From a virus: a DNA stretch of 25,201 bases. Location: positions 1 through 25,201 of the IMG/VR virus record IMGVR_UViG_3300036715_002351, one strand, 5' to 3'. Numbering within the stretch: the stretch's first letter is position 1; the number at the start of each line of letters is the position of its first letter. The notes below the pieces were generated by a model. The model ran no database searches. It was not told where the DNA came from and saw nothing but the letters and a program-made list of their open reading frames with translations. Position numbers and translations under genes: made by a program. Positions 1 through 7,316 of this stretch are shown one piece after another.

Positions 1-102
1 GTCGTTGAGTCGTGGGAAGGCGGCGTCATCCTTGAGCTGGTCGGTTACAAGACGCTCATGCCTTTCAAGAAGGCTCCCGTTCAGCAGCTGCTGGCGATCT
101 GA
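1..102 (+). CDS. 3' end of an unknown protein (partial)
   Basis: Frame 1 is open from the first base to a TGA at 100-102, giving the last 33 residues of a protein whose start lies outside the window (ends PVQQLLAI). The piece is too short to assign a function. Its stop overlaps the ATG of the next small gene (TGATG), the same translational coupling seen throughout the window, which supports it as a real gene end rather than chance. Confidence 0.6.
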   Translation, partial: VVESWEGGVILELVGYKTLMPFKKAPVQQLLAI

Positions 103-215
103 TGCTCGACAACTTCACCTGGGTGCTCGCCATGTCCTTCGCCGCAGGGCTTGGATGGCACTTCTCGGCTGTGCTGGTCGACTTCGCATTGGGAATCTTA
201 GGCGATGATGACTGA
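102..215 (+). CDS. small hydrophobic protein, 37 aa
   Basis: A 37-residue frame starts at the ATG that overlaps the stop of the preceding partial gene and ends in GDDD. Residues about 5-33 are mostly hydrophobic (Trp, Val, Leu, Ala, Phe), so one membrane segment with an acidic C-terminus is plausible. No family is recognised. The tight overlap on both sides (the next gene starts inside its last codons) argues that it is translated, but its short length keeps confidence moderate. Confidence 0.45.
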   Translation: MLDNFTWVLAMSFAAGLGWHFSAVLVDFALGILGDDD

Positions 216-429
216 ACAGGAAGCGCTCGTTCCGACCATGATGGCCGAGATCCGCCACTCACTCAGAGCCCGACTCGGGTCATGCGATATCCGCGCGGAG
301 GGCGGCGAGTTCGTCGTCACGCATGGGTCGAAGACGGCCCGGGCAGACATCCCGCATATCCAGAACGTCTTCGTAGACGCGTTCGAGGTTGCGGGTGAGC
401 TTGAAGCACTGTTGACAGGTCAGGCATAA
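205..429 (+). CDS. hypothetical protein, 74 aa
   Basis: A small soluble protein starting ATGATG; 208 is an equally possible start. It overlaps the end of the preceding small gene by about 10 bases. No motif is recognised. The sequence alternates charged and hydrophobic residues without a membrane segment or Cys cluster. Its last codons overlap the -35 box and operator-like palindrome that precede the helicase gene, so it is the last gene of the upstream transcription unit. Confidence 0.65.
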   Translation: MMTEQEALVPTMMAEIRHSLRARLGSCDIRAEGGEFVVTHGSKTARADIPHIQNVFVDAFEVAGELEALLTGQA

Positions 430-441
430 CTGGCTTATGCG
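412..441 (+). promoter_or_regulatory. promoter with operator-like palindrome ahead of the helicase gene
   Basis: TTGACA at 412-417 is a perfect -35 box, followed after 18 bases by TATGCG at 436-441 (or TTATGC after 17). Inside this lies the 13-bp element ATAACTGGCTTAT (426-438), a member of the palindrome family repeated across the window. The element occupies the 3' part of the spacer and the -10 box, where a repressor would block RNA polymerase. Seen: the boxes and the repeat. Inferred: promoter and operator function. Confidence 0.65.
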
Positions 442-444
442 TTC

Positions 445-473
445 GGTGCGGGCGTCACGTCGTCGCCCGCATC
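445..473 (+). other. strong hairpin in the helicase mRNA leader
   Basis: GGTGCGGGCG (445-454) pairs with CGCCCGCATC (464-473) to give a ten-pair stem (one G-U) closing a nine-base loop. It lies between the promoter/operator and the helicase start at 492. No U-tract follows, so it is not a classic intrinsic terminator. A leader structure affecting translation or mRNA stability, or a protein-binding site, is more likely. Confidence 0.5.
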
Positions 474-491
474 ATCAACGGGAACACTGAC

Positions 492-2138
492 ATGGCCGCC
501 TTCAAACCTTCGCTCGCTCAGCAGCGCTTCTACGACTGGGTCTCCAAAGAGACCGGGAACTGCATCCTGAACGCCGTCGCCGGCGCGGGCAAGACGACCA
601 CTCTCCTCAACGGCATCGCCATGATGCGCGGCAAGGTCTGGTTCGGCGTCTACAACAAGAAGATGGCCGACGAGATCAAAGAGAAACTGTCCGCCCGCAA
701 GGACCTGGCTGCCCGCACCCAATTTTCCGAGAAGCTGGAGCGCGTCGAGTCCTCGACGTTCCACTCGCTCGGCTTCAGCATCGTCCGCTCGCACGCCGGA
801 AAAGGCGTCAATGTCACAATCAACGACCGCAAAGTGAAGCGCATCGTCGAAGCCATGATCCTGGAAAAGGAAGCCGAGGGCCAGTGCGAACGCGAAGACC
901 TGCGACAGATCGCAGGTGCGGTCGAGTCGCTCGTGTCAATGGCGAAGAATCGCGGTTTCGTCCCATCGTCGCAGGTTCGCGAGGGCTTGTCTGACATGCG
1001 CGACTTCGCGGCTTGGGAGCATATGGTCGCGCACTTCGACTTGGCGGATTCGATCCCGGAGGGCATGGAAGGCGTCGCCATGAAGTTCGCCCTCTCGGTC
1101 CTGACGCGTTCGAACCGCGACTTGGCGACTATCGACATGGACGACATGGTTTACTTGCCGCTCGCGCTGCCCGTGCGCCTCGCACCGTGGCACAAGTTCG
1201 ACTGGGTGCTCGTTGACGAGGCCCAGGACACCAACCCGACGCGCCGCGCGCTGGCTCGTCTCGTGATGGGCCCGCGGGCACGCTTGGTTGCCGTCGGCGA
1301 CCCCCACCAGGCGATCTTTGGCTTCACCGGCGCGGACAACGACGCTCTCGAGCAGATCGCTGCTGCGTTCGACGCGGTGCAGCTGCCGCTGACCGTGTCC
1401 TATCGCTGCCCGCAAGCTGTCGTCGCTCACGCCCGCAAGTGGGTGGATCACATCCAGGCGCACGAGAACGCGCCGATTGGTTCGGTGACGGAGCTGGCCT
1501 ATCAGGACCTGCTCGACATGCTGCCGACCATCGAACGCGCCGACTACTCCGAGATGGCGATCCTGTGCCGGTACAACAAGTACCTGGTAAGTCTGTGCTT
1601 CAAGATGATCCGCATGGGCCTGCCCGCGAAGATCGAAGGTCGTTCCATCGGGGAAAACCTGATCAAGATGGCGACCCGCTGGTCCTCGATCAAAACGGTG
1701 AATGCGCTCGAGACGAAGGTCCGCGAGTACGAAGAGCGCGAAGTCGCCAAGGCGATCAAAGCCGAGAAGGAAAACAAAGCCGACCGCATCGCCGACGAGT
1801 GCCAGACCCTGCTGACCCTGATCGAGCGCAGCCGCGCCGAAGGCAAGTCGCAGATCTCCGAGATGGTCGAGATGATCCAGGAGATGTTCGCGGACAACGT
1901 GTCAGGCAAAGGCTTGATTACGCTTTGCTCGGCGCACAAGTCGAAAGGCCTCGAGTGGAACACGGTCTACCTTCTCGACCGTCAAGCCTTCATGCCGTCG
2001 AAGTTCGCGAAGCAGGACTGGCAGGTCGCGCAGGAGATGAACTTGATCTACGTCGCCGTGACCCGCGCGAAGCAGGCCCTGGTCGAAGTGACCGGCGTCC
2101 GCGAAGAAAAAGACCCGACCAAGAAGGAGGGGCAGTGA
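492..2138 (+). CDS. UvrD/Rep-like superfamily 1 DNA helicase
   Basis: A 548-residue SF1 helicase, expected to unwind DNA 3' to 5' using ATP during phage replication, recombination or repair. All core motifs are visible: Q-motif region with AQQRFYDWV (9-17), Walker A AGAGKTTTL (30-38), motif II VLVDEAQDTN (239-248), motif III VAVGDPHQAIFGF (266-278), motif IV-like SYRCP (303-307), motif V AHKSKGLEW (481-489) and motif VI NLIYVAVTRAKQAL (517-530). It is shorter than cellular UvrD (about 720 aa); a charged coiled-coil-like stretch (about 405-455) replaces part of the 2B region. ATG 492 follows the leader CAACGGGAACACTGAC. It heads an operon with an exonuclease and a PD-(D/E)xK nuclease, suggesting a replication/recombination module. 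Confidence 0.93.
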   Translation: MAAFKPSLAQQRFYDWVSKETGNCILNAVAGAGKTTTLLNGIAMMRGKVWFGVYNKKMADEIKEKLSARKDLAARTQFSEKLERVESSTFHSLGFSIVRSHAGKGVNVTINDRKVKRIVEAMILEKEAEGQCEREDLRQIAGAVESLVSMAKNRGFVPSSQVREGLSDMRDFAAWEHMVAHFDLADSIPEGMEGVAMKFALSVLTRSNRDLATIDMDDMVYLPLALPVRLAPWHKFDWVLVDEAQDTNPTRRALARLVMGPRARLVAVGDPHQAIFGFTGADNDALEQIAAAFDAVQLPLTVSYRCPQAVVAHARKWVDHIQAHENAPIGSVTELAYQDLLDMLPTIERADYSEMAILCRYNKYLVSLCFKMIRMGLPAKIEGRSIGENLIKMATRWSSIKTVNALETKVREYEEREVAKAIKAEKENKADRIADECQTLLTLIERSRAEGKSQISEMVEMIQEMFADNVSGKGLITLCSAHKSKGLEWNTVYLLDRQAFMPSKFAKQDWQVAQEMNLIYVAVTRAKQALVEVTGVREEKDPTKKEGQ

Positions 2139-2383
2139 TGCCGGGGGACGTCATAAACCTTCAGCAGCACGCGTCTAAGGCGGGACGCGCGTTTCCCCGC
2201 CTCGTTGCACAGGAAGACATCGACCGCGCAAGCGCTGACGAAAAGCGCCGGGCGGATCTGCGGGCTCTTGGTGTGCTCCTGTGCATCGGTGCGCTTGCGT
2301 GCTTCTACTTCGGCCATCTCGTGGTGGGATGGCTGTTTCTCGGCGGCTACGCTGCCACAACCCTGAAAAGGACTACCGCATGA
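2138..2383 (+). CDS. small membrane protein, 81 aa
   Basis: An 81-residue protein starting at the ATG that overlaps the helicase stop (TGATG), with a strong Shine-Dalgarno AAGGAGG 5' of it. The N-terminal half is charged and soluble. Residues about 45-75 form one or two hydrophobic segments (LGVLLCIGALACFYFGHLV, then WLFLGGYAA), so the protein probably sits in the inner membrane with its N-terminus in the cytoplasm. No family is recognised. A membrane anchor inside a replication operon is unusual; holin, superinfection exclusion or replisome-tethering roles are all possible but unsupported. Confidence 0.75.
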   Translation: MPGDVINLQQHASKAGRAFPRLVAQEDIDRASADEKRRADLRALGVLLCIGALACFYFGHLVVGWLFLGGYAATTLKRTTA

Positions 2384-2958
2384 AAGCCATCTCGCTCGAC
2401 ATTGAGACGCTGGGCACGAACTCGGACGCTGTCGTCCTGAGCATCGGCGCCTGCGTCGTCACGCCCGACGGGGTTCAGAAGGAGGGCACGTTCTACTCCT
2501 GCGTTAACATCCAGCAGCAGATCGACCTGGGTCGCTCGATCACGGAGGGCACGCTGCGCTTCTGGTTCGAGCAGGAGCAGGGCGTGATCCAGAACTCATT
2601 CGGCGTCGCGAACGGCCCGTCCATTCGCGAAGTCATGTCCAACCTGCTCACTTGGATCAAGTCGAACGGCAGCCCCTCGGTCTACTGCAAGGGTCCTCAG
2701 TTCGACGCGGCGATCCTGGACAGCATGGCGGATTCCGCGAAGGTCGAGCGGCCTATCGGCTACCGCAAGTGGCGTGATATCCGCACGCTCGAGGAGACCA
2801 TCACCTGGGCGGGTCACGAGGACATGCTCAACGCGCAGCAGGAAAACGCGTCGCTGCTGCACGCTCACGACGCCCTGGACGACGCATTCGCACAAGGCGA
2901 GACCATCCACCTCGCCATGTTGCTCTGTGTAATGGAGAACCCTGATGCAACAAGGTGA
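2380..2958 (+). CDS. DEDDh-type 3'-5' exonuclease (Rv2179c/RNase T-like, DUF5051)
   Basis: A 192-residue nuclease. ExoI is SLDIETLGT (5-13; Asp7 and Glu9 would bind metal), ExoII lies around QFDAAILDS (about 108-116) and ExoIII is HAHDALDDA (about 165-173), giving the DEDDh set. The family (RNase H-like fold, Rv2179c-like, often called exoribonuclease or exonuclease in phages) removes nucleotides from the 3' end of RNA or DNA with two metal ions. ATG 2380 overlaps the previous stop (ATGA) and is preceded by AAAAGGA. It sits between helicase and nuclease genes, so processing of replication intermediates is the likely role. Whether the substrate is DNA or RNA cannot be decided here. Confidence 0.85.
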   Translation: MKAISLDIETLGTNSDAVVLSIGACVVTPDGVQKEGTFYSCVNIQQQIDLGRSITEGTLRFWFEQEQGVIQNSFGVANGPSIREVMSNLLTWIKSNGSPSVYCKGPQFDAAILDSMADSAKVERPIGYRKWRDIRTLEETITWAGHEDMLNAQQENASLLHAHDALDDAFAQGETIHLAMLLCVMENPDATR

Positions 2959-3319
2959 CAACCACGGCGAACTGGCCGAGTCTATTGCGGAACGTGACGC
3001 GCGGTTGGTCGCTCCCACGACTGACTACATGGATCAAGGCGCCGACCCCAAGCCCGATCACGCGGGCCTGTCTACGGGGATGCTCGTGGGCATGTCGCCC
3101 GGCTGGGAGCCTGTGGTCACGCTCGGCGGGCAGGCGCAGATCGTGCACCCCGGCTGGTCAATCACTCGGATGTGGGCGACGATGTACCAGGCGATTGCCG
3201 AGTCGTCGAAGTACCGCTTCTGCGGTCAGGGGACGACTCCCGGAGAGGCGCTTGAAGACGCCCGGAAGCAGATGATAACCTTCCGGGATGAACTCGACAA
3301 GCACCTGGAAACCTACTGA
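2945..3319 (+). CDS. hypothetical protein, 124 aa
   Basis: A 124-residue soluble protein of unknown function. Its start overlaps the end of the exonuclease gene by 14 bases and is preceded by GGAGA at a suitable distance. The C-terminal half (WSITRMWATMYQAIAESSKY, then TTPGEALEDARKQMITFRDE) looks mainly helical and resembles the small 'periodic increment' proteins common in phages. No catalytic motif is seen. Its stop overlaps the start of the nuclease gene (TGATG), so the three genes are almost certainly translated as one unit. Confidence 0.75.
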   Translation: MQQGDNHGELAESIAERDARLVAPTTDYMDQGADPKPDHAGLSTGMLVGMSPGWEPVVTLGGQAQIVHPGWSITRMWATMYQAIAESSKYRFCGQGTTPGEALEDARKQMITFRDELDKHLETY

Positions 3320-3765
3320 TGTCTGAAACCAGCGCGACACGCACCCTCCGCACCCACCTGCAGGCCGATGGAGCCCACTGTCAGCGGTTCGAGGACAAGC
3401 TGTCCTCCGGCATCCCTGACACCATGGCCTGCATCAACGGCCTGACCATCTTCCTCGAAGGGAAGTTCCTCAAGGACCTGCCAATCAAGGACACGACCTT
3501 GATCCGCTTCGGTTCAACCGGTGAGCCTCGACTCGCGCACCAGCGCAACTGGCTGGTCGCGCATCGCAAGGCGGGTGGGTTGGCATTCTGGTGGGTGCGC
3601 GTTCGCGATGCTGGATGGTACCTGTTCGAGGACAAGTTCAACTGGCTCGTTGACGGCGTGCCGAAGAAGATCTTCCTCGAGCAGGAAAACCTGGGCTCCG
3701 CGAAGGCAATGGCGGCACGTTTAAACGCGCTGGTGGACAAGCAGATCAAGGAGGGTTGGCTTTGA
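3319..3765 (+). CDS. VRR-NUC-like PD-(D/E)xK nuclease
   Basis: A 148-residue protein with the core of the PD-(D/E)xK fold in VRR-NUC arrangement: an N-terminal Glu (QRFEDK, about 22-27), GIPD (about 31-34), then FLEGKFL with the ExK pair (about 45-51), and later QRNWLVAHRKAGG (about 75-87), the usual Gln after the catalytic Lys. VRR-NUC proteins in phages are stand-alone structure-specific nucleases, related to Holliday-junction or FAN1-type enzymes, and often lie near helicases as here. ATG overlaps the preceding stop. One copy of the palindrome CGTTTAAACG lies in its coding sequence (3718-3727). Function is inferred from motifs and context. Confidence 0.78.
   Translation: MSETSATRTLRTHLQADGAHCQRFEDKLSSGIPDTMACINGLTIFLEGKFLKDLPIKDTTLIRFGSTGEPRLAHQRNWLVAHRKAGGLAFWWVRVRDAGWYLFEDKFNWLVDGVPKKIFLEQENLGSAKAMAARLNALVDKQIKEGWL
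3718..3727. repeat. CGTTTAAACG palindrome, copy 1 (intragenic)
   Basis: A perfect 10-bp palindrome inside the nuclease gene, encoding Arg-Leu-Asn. The TTA leucine codon it requires is rare in this GC-rich sequence. It is one of five identical copies in the window. Confidence 0.6.
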
Positions 3766-3962
3766 ACGTCACACAACTGCACCCGGCGAAACCCATCACC
3801 CGCGGCCTGATGGTCGTCTACGGGAACACCGCGGTCGTGATCGGTGAACCTGGTCAGCTGCACCGCGACTTCTTCGCCCAGGTCAAGTACTGGTCTCTGC
3901 AGCACGTCCAGTCAGGTTCTCCTCGTTCTGGTGGTATGCGAGGCGAGCAGTATGATCTATAA
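3762..3962 (+). CDS. hypothetical protein, 66 aa (TTG start)
   Basis: The start is most likely the TTG at 3762, which overlaps the nuclease stop (TTGA) and has AAGGAGG seven bases upstream; an in-frame TTG at 3756 lies too close to that Shine-Dalgarno. The 66-residue product has a short beta-like stretch (GLMVVYGNTAVVIGEPG) and a flexible Gly/Ser-rich end. No family is recognised. It closes the helicase operon, because the next palindrome site overlaps its stop codon. Confidence 0.6.
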   Translation: MNVTQLHPAKPITRGLMVVYGNTAVVIGEPGQLHRDFFAQVKYWSLQHVQSGSPRSGGMRGEQYDL

Positions 3963-3971
3963 CTGAGTTAT
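3959..3971 (+). promoter_or_regulatory. operator-like palindrome ahead of gene 3990
   Basis: ATAACTGAGTTAT overlaps the stop codon of the upstream gene. TATAAC (3958-3963) and TATGAT (3951-3956) are possible -10 boxes, but no good -35 box lies 16-18 bases upstream, so promoter activity is less certain than at the other sites. The leader AGCAACGGAGGACCGAC leads straight into the ATG at 3990. Confidence 0.5.
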
Positions 3972-3989
3972 TAGCAACGGAGGACCGAC

Positions 3990-4406
3990 ATGATCAGAAT
4001 GAGCAACGCAGACGGGTTCTGGTGGACCCGAGACACGGAAACCTACCACGGTGGGCCTTGCGCGACGCGCGAGGAGGCCATCCGTGACGCCATCAACGAC
4101 GGCGACCTTGACGTTGGCGACGTCGTGACCACCGAGTGGTGCACGATCCGGCACATTGCCCTCTCCCAGTCGTTCGACGCGGACAGCTTCCTCGAAGGTG
4201 CGGAAGATGGCGCTGAGGACTTCTCGAACGAGGACGGCGAGCCGGTCTTTGACGTGTCAGGCGAGCAGAAGGCCGACCTGCAAGTCATGGTTCGCGCAGC
4301 CATCGACGAGTGGCAGAAGAAGCACAACCTGGGCTTCTCGTCCTGGTATTTCCACTCCTGCACTCAGGAGGAGCAGCATACCATCACCGAGGAGGACTTG
4401 AAGTGA
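3990..4406 (+). CDS. acidic hypothetical protein, 138 aa
   Basis: A 138-residue, strongly acidic protein (Asp/Glu-rich, for example EGAEDGAEDFSNEDGE at about 69-84) with several Trp and Cys residues. The charge could point to a DNA mimic or simply a small cytosolic phage protein; no family is recognised. The start is well supported by CAACGGAGGACCGAC before the ATG. It is the first gene after an operator-like site and begins a run of four overlapping genes (3990-5231). Confidence 0.75.
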   Translation: MIRMSNADGFWWTRDTETYHGGPCATREEAIRDAINDGDLDVGDVVTTEWCTIRHIALSQSFDADSFLEGAEDGAEDFSNEDGEPVFDVSGEQKADLQVMVRAAIDEWQKKHNLGFSSWYFHSCTQEEQHTITEEDLK

Positions 4407-4753
4407 AGAAGTGGATCTATATTCCTGGGGCGGGCGAGTTCCTAGGCGAAGGCACCTGGCACGAAGTGCGCGGCGACCTGATGGAACAGGACTTCGCCGC
4501 GTGCAAAGCGGCGAACTCCCTACCCGCGGTCTGGGAGGTTTCGGAAGCCGAGATTATTGCTGATCCGCGTGGCAAGGAACCGAACTTCATCATGCGCGCG
4601 GGCATGCTCGTGCACCAGTTCCACCGCGTCGCAATCGCTATCCCGGCCGTCGCTGATCAGCGCGCGATCCAGTTCGCGCGCCTCCAGCTGAAGGACTTCC
4701 TTGAGAAGGTCTTGGCGGTAGATGGCACGGTGAACAAGGAGTGCTCGTCGTGA
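4403..4753 (+). CDS. hypothetical protein, 116 aa (GTG start)
   Basis: Starts at the GTG at 4403, which overlaps the previous stop (GTGA) and has GGAGG eight bases upstream; the same frame is open further upstream but only inside the preceding gene. The product has no recognised motif and reads as a small soluble alpha/beta protein (KKWIYIPGAGEFLG at the N-terminus, a long helix near the C-terminus). The arrangement in the 3990-5231 unit is its only functional clue. Confidence 0.7.
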   Translation: MKKWIYIPGAGEFLGEGTWHEVRGDLMEQDFAACKAANSLPAVWEVSEAEIIADPRGKEPNFIMRAGMLVHQFHRVAIAIPAVADQRAIQFARLQLKDFLEKVLAVDGTVNKECSS

Positions 4754-4911
4754 AGTTCTGGTACTTCAATGCAGGCATGGTAACCGCCGTCGTCGTGCTA
4801 CTGGCTGGCTACGGACTTCACTCGTTGCAGGACGACATTGCCCGCGCGCGGCAAGGGCTCATTGTCACTTCGATCATCCAGGACATCCTCAACACTGGTA
4901 CCAAGAAATGA
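4750..4911 (+). CDS. small single-span membrane protein, 53 aa (GTG start)
   Basis: A 53-residue frame starting at the GTG that overlaps the preceding stop (GTGA), with AAGGAG eight bases upstream, and ending in an ATGA overlap with the next gene. Residues about 9-23 (GMVTAVVVLLAGYGL) form one short membrane segment; the rest is a polar helix. The length and the charged tail would fit a small inner-membrane modulator, but no family is recognised. It is easily missed because of its size and GTG start. Confidence 0.6.
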   Translation: MKFWYFNAGMVTAVVVLLAGYGLHSLQDDIARARQGLIVTSIIQDILNTGTKK

Positions 4912-5231
4912 TCATCTTCCGCAACGACGGAGTAGTGCCTATCGCGGCTTTCACCACCTTTGGCATGTCAGCCAAGCCTGGGTCGACCAACCCCAATGGC
5001 TTGTCCGCGACCGAGGAAGTGAAGATCGAGATGGAAGTGCACGCCTGGGCGCGCATCCTGAAACTGCTCGAGGACAACGAGGACGCGGCAGCCCCCGGTC
5101 TCCGTGAGCAGCTCGAGGAGGCGGGCTGGAAGGACGTCGAAAAGCAGTCCGAGGACGTCGAAGACGAGGACGAAGAGCCGCTCGTCGTCGCGCCCGTCGA
5201 GCTGGAGGCTATCGAGGATATGCCGTTCTAA
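4908..5231 (+). CDS. acidic protein ending in an SSB-like C-terminal tip, 107 aa
   Basis: A 107-residue protein. Residues 1-75 contain no recognisable OB fold. Residues 80-91 are almost all Asp/Glu, and the C-terminus is IEDMPF, very close to the conserved amphipathic tip of bacterial single-stranded DNA-binding protein (consensus DDDIPF), which docks on SSB partners such as helicases, exonucleases and primase. Seen: acidic linker and tip. Inferred: it may recruit or compete for SSB-binding host proteins, or be a diverged phage SSB. Start ATG 4908 overlaps the previous stop. It closes the replication/recombination block, which fits either role. Confidence 0.75.
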   Translation: MIIFRNDGVVPIAAFTTFGMSAKPGSTNPNGLSATEEVKIEMEVHAWARILKLLEDNEDAAAPGLREQLEEAGWKDVEKQSEDVEDEDEEPLVVAPVELEAIEDMPF

Positions 5232-5240
5232 GATCTGAAA

Positions 5241-5268
5241 CTGACATTGCGTATAACTCGCTTATGCC
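5241..5268 (+). promoter_or_regulatory. promoter with operator-like palindrome ahead of the 660-aa protein
   Basis: CTGACA (5241-5246), a 16-base spacer and TATGCC (5263-5268) form a promoter in the same arrangement as at 412 and on the minus strand at 20969. The palindrome ATAACTCGCTTAT (5253-5265), which equals the commonest form of the family, overlaps spacer and -10. The leader ends with ATCAACGGAG before the ATG at 5323. Confidence 0.6.
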
Positions 5269-5322
5269 CGAACGTGATTCCACTAGATCAACCGTGCTAA
5301 AACCGCATCAACGGAGCCCCCG

Positions 5323-7305
5323 ATGAACGACTTCCAAGCCTTCTCGAAAGCAGTCGAAGCGAAGTTCGCCGCCATGTCACAGGGTGAGCTCTTCGTCGTC
5401 GAGGTCGAAGACATCTTCGACTCCTACCTCGCGGCATTCCCTGCGGGATCGAACCCGATCTACCGCGAACGCACCGAGCACGACTGCTCCTGCTGCAAGC
5501 ACTTTGTGCGGCACCTGGGTCACGTCGTCGCGTTCGGCGCGGGTGACCAGCGCACGTCGATCTGGGACATTGACGGCCTACCCGAGCCCTACGCGACGGT
5601 CGCCGCGCGCATGTCGGCCCTGGTTGATCAAATGCCGATCAAGACGGTCTACCGCACGAAGGAGCACCGGTTCGGCATTGAATCGAACCTGGGACTGGTC
5701 GACGGTGAGACCCGCAAGTTTAACCACTTTGTCGGTCAGATCGCGTCGCGGCACTACGCAGCGGAACCCGACACCGCGCGGTCGAACCTTGAAGCCGTCG
5801 CGCAGGTCCTGCGCCGTGGCCTTGAGGAGCTCAAGATCGAGGCCTTCGATGCGGTACTCGACCTGATCGACTCGAAAGCAATCTACCGCGGTGCTGAGTT
5901 CCGTGAGCAGGTCACCTCGTTTAAACGGCTCGTCCAGGCGTTCGCGGTGAAGTCGCCGTCCGACCGCGAGGCCTTCGTCTGGGATCACCTGGACGAACCG
6001 GCTGCGCGCTTCCGGAACACTGCAATCGGAACACTGCTCGTGGACCTGTCCGAAGGTGTCGAGATCGAACACGCGGTGAAGTCCTTCGAGGCGAAGGTGG
6101 CGCCGACGAACTACAAGCGCCCGACCGCGCTGATCACGGCGAAGATGGTGGACCTTGCGGTAGCCAAACTGAGCGAGCTCGGATTGACGACTGCAGTTGA
6201 GCGTCGGTTCGCTCGCCTGTCTGACGTGACGGTGAACAACGTGCTCTGGGTGGACAACTCGGTCAAGGGCTCGATGAAGGGTGGAATTTCTGGTCTCTTG
6301 TCCGGCGACGTTAAGGTGCCGTCGGTCGACCTGCGGACGGCTTCGCTGATCATGATGGATGACTTCCTGACCGACGTGATCCCGACGGCGACCAGCATCA
6401 AGCTGGCCCTCGAGAACAAGCACCTGAGCAACTTCATGTCGCTCACCGCGCCTGTTCACCCGGACGCGGGGAACCTGTTCAAGTGGGATAACAACTTCGC
6501 TTGGTCTTACGACGGCGAGGTGACCGACTCGATCAAGGAACGCGTCAAGGCCGCGGGCGGTAACGTCACTGGCACGATGCGCGTCTCGCTCGGGTGGCAC
6601 AATTTCGACGACCTCGACCTCCATGTGATCGAACCCAACGGGAACCGAATCTCCTTCTACAACAAGTGCAACAAGCTGGACGTGGACATGAACGCGGGCG
6701 GCCATCATTCGCGTGATCCCGTCGAGAACGTGACGTGGCAAGGCAAGCTGGCCGATGGTGAGTACCAGGTCATCGTCAACCAGTACATGAAGCGGGAATC
6801 CGTTGACGTCGGGTTCACGCTCGAGGTTGAGTATGCCGGATACATCAAGCAGTACTCGATGCCGACGTCCCCGACTGGTGAACTGTACTGCCTCAAGCTG
6901 AAGGTCCAGTCGGGCAAGCTGGCTGAGGTCACCATGCTGAAGAAGATGACCGTCGGGTCGTCGTCGCAAGAGAAGTGGGGCGTATCGTCGCAGAGGCTCA
7001 TCCCGGTCGACACGCTGATGCTGTCCCCGAACTTCTGGGATGGGCAGACCATCGGCAACAAGCACTGGTTCTTCATGCTTCACGGCCTGAAGAACCCCAA
7101 CGCCACCCGCGGGATCTACAACGAGTTCCTGCGTTCGACCCTCGACCCGCACCGGAAGGTCTTCGAGGTGCTGGGCGCGCGGACCAAGTGCCTGCCTGCC
7201 GATGACCAGCTGTCTGGTGTCGGCTTCTCGTCAACCCGTGGCGACCGGGCTACCGTCGTCGTCAATGAGTCGGGCAAGTCCCACGCATTCAACGTCCAAT
7301 TCTGA
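5323..7305 (+). CDS. large phage protein with Cys cluster and DUF2135/YfaP-like domain, 660 aa
   Basis: The longest gene of the window. The N-terminus holds HDCSCCKHFVR (53-63), a compact Cys/His cluster that could bind zinc or iron. The middle (about 150-400) is mainly helical. Residues about 413-510 resemble the DUF2135/YfaP beta-domain: LGWHNFDDLDLHVIEPNG, then LDVDMNAGGHH, then GEYQVIVNQY. In cellular proteins that domain often accompanies von Willebrand A domains, but no MIDAS motif (DxSxS) is seen here. A GGAG Shine-Dalgarno supports the start. It is followed 11 bases later by a 138-residue partner, and the pair has its own promoter/operator. Similar long hypothetical proteins occur in many tailed phages; the function is unknown to me. 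Confidence 0.85.
   Translation: MNDFQAFSKAVEAKFAAMSQGELFVVEVEDIFDSYLAAFPAGSNPIYRERTEHDCSCCKHFVRHLGHVVAFGAGDQRTSIWDIDGLPEPYATVAARMSALVDQMPIKTVYRTKEHRFGIESNLGLVDGETRKFNHFVGQIASRHYAAEPDTARSNLEAVAQVLRRGLEELKIEAFDAVLDLIDSKAIYRGAEFREQVTSFKRLVQAFAVKSPSDREAFVWDHLDEPAARFRNTAIGTLLVDLSEGVEIEHAVKSFEAKVAPTNYKRPTALITAKMVDLAVAKLSELGLTTAVERRFARLSDVTVNNVLWVDNSVKGSMKGGISGLLSGDVKVPSVDLRTASLIMMDDFLTDVIPTATSIKLALENKHLSNFMSLTAPVHPDAGNLFKWDNNFAWSYDGEVTDSIKERVKAAGGNVTGTMRVSLGWHNFDDLDLHVIEPNGNRISFYNKCNKLDVDMNAGGHHSRDPVENVTWQGKLADGEYQVIVNQYMKRESVDVGFTLEVEYAGYIKQYSMPTSPTGELYCLKLKVQSGKLAEVTMLKKMTVGSSSQEKWGVSSQRLIPVDTLMLSPNFWDGQTIGNKHWFFMLHGLKNPNATRGIYNEFLRSTLDPHRKVFEVLGARTKCLPADDQLSGVGFSSTRGDRATVVVNESGKSHAFNVQF
5918..5927. 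repeat. CGTTTAAACG palindrome, copy 2 (intragenic)
   Basis: Identical 10-bp palindrome inside the 660-residue gene, contributing part of Ser-Phe-Lys-Arg codons. Unlike copy 1 it needs no rare codon. Confidence 0.55.
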
Positions 7306-7316
7306 GGAGAACAGCC

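Noticed and set aside
5578-7152. 524-residue open frame on the minus strand
   Set aside because: It lies wholly inside the 660-residue gene, has no Shine-Dalgarno and an Arg/His/Val-rich product typical of antisense frames in GC-rich genes.
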